In this document: positions 42,106 to 46,256 of the stretch, piece after piece | Layout: each line of letters begins with the position of its first letter | How positions within the stretch are numbered: position 1 is the stretch's first letter | Assembly: GCA_964569295.1 (NCBI GenBank) | Contig: CAZMVU010000011.1 | Span: 1-46,256, forward strand | Source of the DNA: CAZMVU01 sp964569295 | GTDB lineage: Bacteria > Hydrogenedentota > Hydrogenedentia > Hydrogenedentales > JAGMZX01 | Length of the DNA stretch: 46,256 nucleotides | Direction: 5' to 3' | The notes under the pieces: generated by a model | Told to the model about the DNA's origin: nothing | Databases searched by the model: none | Seen by the model: the letters and a program-made list of their open reading frames with translations, nothing else | Position numbers and translations under genes: made by a program

Positions 42106-42213
42106 GAAGCCCGGTTGCGCCGGTACCGCGCCAGGTTGGTCCGTGCTTGTCTGTGTTCATCCGTGTTACGCTGAGCCTATGACCACCCCTTGAATGAAGC
42201 AAGGAGAAGCACC

Positions 42214-43833
42214 ATGCAGCACACCCCAAGCCGTAGAACCTTTCTTCAGATGGCGATGGCCGCCGGCGCCGGCGCGTTGGCCGGCAAGCACGCGTGGGCA
42301 CGCACCGCCTCGGGCAAGAAGCCAAACATCCTTATTATCATGGCCGACGACATGGGTTGGTCGGATGCCGGGTGCTACGGTGGCGAGATCACCACCAGGC
42401 ACCTCGACGGTCTCGCGGCGAACGGCCTCCGGTTCACCCAGTACTACTCGACCGCCCGGTGCTGGCCGTCGCGGGCATGCATCCTCACGGGGTACTACGC
42501 GCAGCAGGTACGCATGGACCCACCGAAGCCGCCGTTGCCCGCGTGGGCCCGCGTGCTCCCCCACTACTTCAAGCCCGCCGGCTACCGCTGCTACCACTCC
42601 GGCAAGTGGCACCTGGCTGGCGCACCAAAGGCGGTGGCGGACGGCGGCTTCGACCATTCCTACCTATTAAAGGATCACGACCGATTCTTCTCGCCCAAGA
42701 AACATTTCCTCGACGACGAACCGCTGCCCCCTATCGAGGATGACAGCGACTTCTACGTCACCACACATATCGCCGACCACAACATCGAGTGCCTGCAAGA
42801 CCACGCGAAGAACCACCCGGACACACCGTTCCTCAGCTACCTCGCGTTTACGTCACCGCACTTTCCACTGCACGCATTGCAGGATGACATCGACCGTTAC
42901 CGCGAACTCTACAAGAAAGGCTGGGACGCCGTGCGCCAGGAACGCCTCGAGCGCCAGCACGACCTCGGCCTGCTCGATGCCGGCCTCTCCGAACGCCAGC
43001 CGGACGTCGTGCCGCCGTGGAACCTGAGCGAGGAAGAACTGCAAGAAATGATCGGTCCCGGCGAGGCGGGCCATGCCGTCGCCTGGGACTCGCTCACCGA
43101 GGAACAGAAGGACCTACAAGCCACCAAGATGGCCATCCACGCCGCCATGGTCGACCGCATGGACCGGGATATCGGCCGTGTGCTGGACCAGTTGAAGGCC
43201 ATGGGCGCTTATGACGACACCATCGTCGTGTTCATGTCCGACAATGGCGCAAGCGCCGAGCAGATCATCCGCGGCGACATGCACGACAAGGAGGCGCCAC
43301 TCGGTTCGGCGGAATCCTACCTGTGCCTCGGCCCCGGTTGGTCCACCGCGGCGAATACCCCCTTCCGCTACCACAAGCACTGGGTACACGAGGGCGGTTG
43401 CGCCTCGCCGCTGATTGTCCACTGGCCGAATGGCGGCCTCCCGGCGGGCGCGTTGCGCACAACACCCGGCCATTTCATCGACCTCCTGCCCACCATGCTC
43501 GAAGTCAGCGGTATCGACCCCGAAATGCAGTGGCAGGGTGAAGAACCGCCGCCCTTCCCGGGGAAGAGCCTCGTGCCCGCGTTCCAGGACGACGTGCGCA
43601 TCGACCGCGGCTTCCTCTACTGGCACCACCAGGGCAACCGTGCCTACCGCGAGGGCGACTGGAAGATCGTGGCCCCCGGCAAGGATGCTCCCTGGGAACT
43701 CTACAACATGGCGGAAGACCGCGCGGAAACCAACGACCTCGCCGCCAAACACCCGGAGAAAGTCGCCGCTATGGCCGCCGCATGGCAGAAGAAAGATACC
43801 CTTTTCCGGCAACAGGCCGGGTATGATTCGTAA
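42214..43833 (+). CDS. Tat-exported sulfatase
   Basis: 539 aa. SRRTFLQMAMAAGAGALAG is a twin-arginine signal. The catalytic core opens with KPNILIIMADDMGWSD, whose Asp pair binds calcium. The sulfatase signature is CWPSRACILTG near residue 83: the Cys of C-x-P-x-R is oxidised to formylglycine by an FGE or anaerobic maturase. HSGKWHLAG, FVFMSDNGASAE and KHWVHEGGCASPLIVHWP are further family blocks. Such exported sulfatases remove sulfate from algal or host polysaccharides and are hugely expanded in planctomycete-like bacteria. AAGGAG lies seven bases before the ATG at 42214. The FGE-like domains of the two kinases in this window lack one active cysteine and probably do not mature it. No glycosidase is adjacent. 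Confidence 0.93.
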   Translation: MQHTPSRRTFLQMAMAAGAGALAGKHAWARTASGKKPNILIIMADDMGWSDAGCYGGEITTRHLDGLAANGLRFTQYYSTARCWPSRACILTGYYAQQVRMDPPKPPLPAWARVLPHYFKPAGYRCYHSGKWHLAGAPKAVADGGFDHSYLLKDHDRFFSPKKHFLDDEPLPPIEDDSDFYVTTHIADHNIECLQDHAKNHPDTPFLSYLAFTSPHFPLHALQDDIDRYRELYKKGWDAVRQERLERQHDLGLLDAGLSERQPDVVPPWNLSEEELQEMIGPGEAGHAVAWDSLTEEQKDLQATKMAIHAAMVDRMDRDIGRVLDQLKAMGAYDDTIVVFMSDNGASAEQIIRGDMHDKEAPLGSAESYLCLGPGWSTAANTPFRYHKHWVHEGGCASPLIVHWPNGGLPAGALRTTPGHFIDLLPTMLEVSGIDPEMQWQGEEPPPFPGKSLVPAFQDDVRIDRGFLYWHHQGNRAYREGDWKIVAPGKDAPWELYNMAEDRAETNDLAAKHPEKVAAMAAAWQKKDTLFRQQAGYDS

Positions 43834-43860
43834 TCTTGATGGAACATAACAGCGAAGCAG

Positions 43861-43903
43861 AGCTTCGAAATACAATTGCATTCCCAAATGGAAATTTGGG
43901 AAC
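43861..43903 (+). repeat. copy of 43-bp dispersed repeat
   Basis: Matches the reverse complement of 2360-2402 at about 39 of 43 bases, beginning AGCTTCGAAATACAAT and ending GGAAATTTGGGAAC, with an internal CCCAAAT-ggaa-ATTTGGG-type palindrome. It lies just upstream of the secreted-protein gene, creating a spurious in-frame extension of that gene's N-terminus. Confidence 0.7.
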
Positions 43904-43934
43904 GACAGCATCAACCTCATTAACGAGTGGCGAA

Positions 43935-45053
43935 ATGGACAGGTTGTTTGCTTTCTTCTTCTGTCTCCTACTCGTATGTTCTATGTGGGCAGCATGGGCG
44001 TCCCCAGACCTGACTGTTGAACCTGAGGCGCAGGCAAAACGTGATGCCGTAATCGCTTGGAGCGAAAGTCTCAAGTCCTTTAGCGGCTCCTACACACTGA
44101 CGATTGTCAATTACGATCCGCGCGAAGCCGAACTGGGAAAGCCAAAGCTATCGGAGATAACCTACCGCTTCGACGGCGACCGGAAGTACCTGGATATATA
44201 CGTCCATCAATGGGAACGCCGGGAACGCTCTGCCTATTTGGATGGGCAGTTCACAATTCTGCAGATTTGGGACGAGGCCCCTCCCGCGACGATAACCAGC
44301 AAGCATTTCGTGAAATACCGCGATGACGTCTGGGAACCCGGCATACCTATTGGAGCCTACTACCCTCCGACCTTCGTATTTCAAAATCCCTGCTTTAGTA
44401 CAGACATATCCCTAAAAGAATTCTTCTCATCGGGCCATACGTTACTCATTGAACGCGCCGGAAAACAACGCCTTGTGCACCGAAGACCGCAAGGTGGACG
44501 TTTCGAGATAGAAATGGACGCATTGAACCGGGTGACTGAGATCCAATTTCTCAATGATTGGAACAAGGAAGACATCGCGCCGTATTATGATGGAGACCCG
44601 CTGGACTTACACTATCCGTTTCATGCTTGGCGCTACCGCGATTACGTCGACATTAACGGCGTCTGGTTTCCACTTGAATTTGAAGATATCAGCTTCTCCG
44701 GCGGTGATCCTGAATCGAGAATCATGGCTGACCGAAACGCGGGTAAGCTGGCGGCTTTTGAAGCGGAGATGGAAATCGCTGAGACGGTGCACTTCTTTGA
44801 GCGATTTGTGACCACACTCATCTTTGATCCATCTACCCTCATCTTGAATGAGCCGCTCGATGATGACATGTTCCGCTTCGACATCCCCAGCGACGCGTTG
44901 GACGTCGACGTCGAGGGGGTGGTCATCGCCGATTCGATGCCGCTGCCATGGTGGGATCGCTGGCTGGTCTGGCTCATTGTCGCAGCGGTGGCCACTCTGG
45001 CCGTGCTCGCGGGCGTGGTCTACTGGGTGAGGATGAATGCCCCGCTACGGTGA
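43935..45053 (+). CDS. secreted or periplasmic LolA-like protein with C-terminal anchor
   Basis: 372 aa. MDRLFAFFFCLLLVCSMWAAWA is a signal peptide, so I start the gene at 43935 although the frame is open from 43836 through a dispersed repeat. The body is strand-rich (GSYTLTIVNYDP, SEITYRFDGDRKYLDIY, RFEIEMDALNRVTEIQF, DYVDINGVWFPLEFE, TTLIFDPSTLIL) and resembles the half-barrel of LolA/LolB-like outer-membrane lipoprotein carriers. One C-terminal transmembrane helix (WLVWLIVAAVATLAVLAGVVYW) is followed by a short basic tail, as in type I anchored or sorted surface proteins. The specific family is not recognised. Codon use is more AT-rich than the neighbouring sulfatase. It is 101 bp downstream of that gene. 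Confidence 0.75.
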   Translation: MDRLFAFFFCLLLVCSMWAAWASPDLTVEPEAQAKRDAVIAWSESLKSFSGSYTLTIVNYDPREAELGKPKLSEITYRFDGDRKYLDIYVHQWERRERSAYLDGQFTILQIWDEAPPATITSKHFVKYRDDVWEPGIPIGAYYPPTFVFQNPCFSTDISLKEFFSSGHTLLIERAGKQRLVHRRPQGGRFEIEMDALNRVTEIQFLNDWNKEDIAPYYDGDPLDLHYPFHAWRYRDYVDINGVWFPLEFEDISFSGGDPESRIMADRNAGKLAAFEAEMEIAETVHFFERFVTTLIFDPSTLILNEPLDDDMFRFDIPSDALDVDVEGVVIADSMPLPWWDRWLVWLIVAAVATLAVLAGVVYWVRMNAPLR

Positions 45054-45120
45054 GGCGGCGCCTCGGGACTTTGAGTTACCGGGATCAGACGAAGTTAGTA
45101 CGGGGCAAAAGCTGAAAAAG

Positions 45121-45351
45121 CTAAAAAAATGAAAACCCGCAGACGCTAGCCATATTATCTTCCGCATCATCCGGCAGTCCACGCAGGCCGTCTTGCTGCC
45201 GGTCTTTGAGAATGAGCGCGATAGCCTCGGCAAAATTTTTCAGGCATTCTTCCCTGGTCTTGCCCTGGCCATTCGCACCCGGAATCTCCGGGCTGTAGGC
45301 GATGAACCATGCTTCATCACGCTCGATGATCGCGGTGAATTCATTGTGCAT
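45121..45351 (-). CDS. solitary HicB-family antitoxin
   Basis: 76 aa. HNEFTAIIERDEAWFIAYSP followed by EIPGANGQGKTREECLKNFAEAIALIL is a typical HicB core. A GGAG lies eight bases before the ATG at 45351, chosen over longer frames. Most relatives of this subgroup are followed by a HicA toxin gene, but none is visible downstream: the next bases run into the sulfatase-side gene's 3' flank. It may be a remnant whose toxin was lost, or it may act in trans. It is not closely similar to the HicB at 2974-3192. Confidence 0.8.
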   Translation of the reverse strand: MHNEFTAIIERDEAWFIAYSPEIPGANGQGKTREECLKNFAEAIALILKDRQQDGLRGLPDDAEDNMASVCGFSFF

Positions 45352-45513
45352 TTCGCGTGCTCCATGCTTGCATCTTGACGAAAGGTTAGCCGAGTACATC
45401 GGTGGTGTCAACGCGCGCTCCACAAACCAGTCTCTCTTATTCGTGCGAATTTGTACTACGATCCGTCAACTTCCAACATGTTTTCAAAGAAATCCAGCGT
45501 CGGCTTCATACAA

Positions 45514-45972
45514 GGTAACTCTTTAGCCGTTTGCCGTGGTGCGGCGCACACCTTTCGGCAATCGGTCCCGTGATAGCGATTACCAGCGTACGACGGGGAT
45601 AACCATGCCGTGGGCGCTACTTTGGACTGCGGTGGCTTGCCACCGCTATTGCGCGCGTGGGCTGAAGTGCAGGCATTTGTCCAAGGCGGGAGAGCAAGCG
45701 TACGCAGTCACCAGCGGTGTCCTTGAATCCTTCTCGGGCTCATGAGCAGGCCACTTGGGCTGGAGGCCACGGGGCTCTTTTCTCCCGGCTTGCGCGCCAG
45801 CGTCTACCCACGGCCTTTGCGGGAAAAGCGGTGGCAAGCCACCGCACTCCAAAGGGCGCCTACATCGTGACTCATAGAAACAGCGGGTGAGCCAGAACCG
45901 CTACCCGCGCTAATACCAGGGAGTTGTATGACGTATGGGAAACGGCCCACGGCAATCGGCTAAAGAATTACC
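45514..45972. mobile_element. MITE-like element with 26-bp inverted ends
   Basis: The left end GGTAACTCTTTAGCCGTTTG (to 45539) and the right end (45947-45972) are inverted copies with two mismatches over 26 bp. The element encodes no protein. A second, shorter inverted pair is nested inside. A related copy of the right arm lies at 31911-31990. No target duplication is obvious, and no matching transposase occurs in the window. Confidence 0.7.
45620..45854. mobile_element. nested element with 28-bp inverted ends
   Basis: CTTTGGACTGCGGTGGCTTG... (45620-45647) and its complement with one mismatch (45827-45854) bound a 235-bp segment with no gene. Each end is itself palindromic (GCGGTGGC-tt-GCCACCGC). 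A single 28-bp end occurs at 22032-22059. It sits inside the larger element at 45514-45972, suggesting one repeat inserted into another. Confidence 0.7.
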
Positions 45973-46256
45973 ATACAAGCACTTTATTTTCAGGCACTTG
46001 CCTGCGGTCCAAATTGGCTCACTAAGCAGCAGGAATTAGGGACACCCCCCGCGCTTCCCCCCGGCACTTCTCCTTCGCGCGGAGACTTCGACGAGACGAA
46101 GGGGCACTCGCCCGGTTCTGTCCCTGTCTTCTTCCTCCCTCGTTTTCTATGAGTGAAGTTCTTCTACTACTGATGTTCGGGTTCCTGCGTGCCAGTTGTG
46201 AGTAAGCAAAACGGGACTGACACAAGCGAGCGAGTCCCCGAGCGAGACGGGTCTGT
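45973..46256. other. right edge of window, possible start of REP-transposase unit
   Basis: No supported gene. The minus-strand sequence GGGGGGTGTCCCTAATTCC (near 46033-46052) looks like the conserved segment often found at the end of REP-associated tyrosine transposase units. If so, the transposase gene would lie beyond the window. A minus-strand frame ending in GVSLIPAA across this motif is the usual spurious translation of that sequence. Confidence 0.35.

Overview
The window is high-GC bacterial DNA (roughly 60% or more by eye). The gene set suggests a planctomycete-like or Hydrogenedentota-like organism: Ser/Thr kinases fused to sulfatase-modifying-factor (FGE-like) domains, a Tat-exported sulfatase, paired H-X9-DG-type prepilins, several NtrC-class regulators, PhoD, DUF72 and DUF2784 proteins, and many dispersed palindromic repeats. 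The taxonomic placement is an inference from gene content; no rRNA or other phylogenetic marker is present.

Region 1 (1-12.1 kb) holds the most unusual content. A minus-strand run of six genes (9978 to 3438) encodes, in order, a zinc-ribbon protein, two small helical proteins that look like ESCRT-III/PspA family members, an MIT-domain AAA ATPase with clear Vps4 hallmarks, a histidine-kinase-like ATPase and a sigma-54 activator. The first gene has a consensus sigma-54 promoter (10033-10048, minus). A second, good sigma-54 promoter (10082-10097, plus) faces the other way towards a Ser/Thr kinase with an FGE-like domain. A similar kinase (448-2214) lies on the other side and is flanked by 101-bp perfect direct repeats. 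I read this as a candidate bacterial ESCRT-III/Vps4 membrane-remodelling operon with a built-in sigma-54 circuit, similar in logic to the PspF/PspA stress response. A HicB-HicA toxin-antitoxin pair sits beside it.

Region 2 (12.1-21.7 kb) starts with a tandem palindromic repeat array and two tiny genes. A strong sigma-70 promoter followed by a hairpin suggests a small RNA. Then comes a minus-strand defence-type operon: a PLD-SNF2 helicase, a 104-aa protein of unknown function, an Eco57I/type ISP-like adenine methyltransferase, and a DUF3800 gene that appears frameshifted. A tRNA-Arg(TCT) fragment lacking a recognisable 5' half lies next to this block and looks like an integration scar.

Region 3 (22-33 kb) carries two tandem prepilin paralogues sharing about 350 bp of near-identical upstream and N-terminal sequence and the same terminator. 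It continues with a NanM-like kelch protein, a nucleotidyltransferase/small-protein pair, PhoD phosphatase, DUF2784, ADP-ribosylglycohydrolase, DUF72, a phosphoribosyltransferase and an alpha/beta hydrolase. Region 4 (33.4-46.3 kb) has a metal-efflux permease with an HMA domain, then a giant acidic TPR protein with FliM-like motifs, a FlgN-like protein and an NtrB/NtrC-type pair (possibly flagellar). It ends with a sulfatase, a secreted LolA-like protein, a solitary HicB and a nested MITE-like element.

Several dispersed repeat families link these regions, and some have been absorbed in frame into kinase and regulator linkers.
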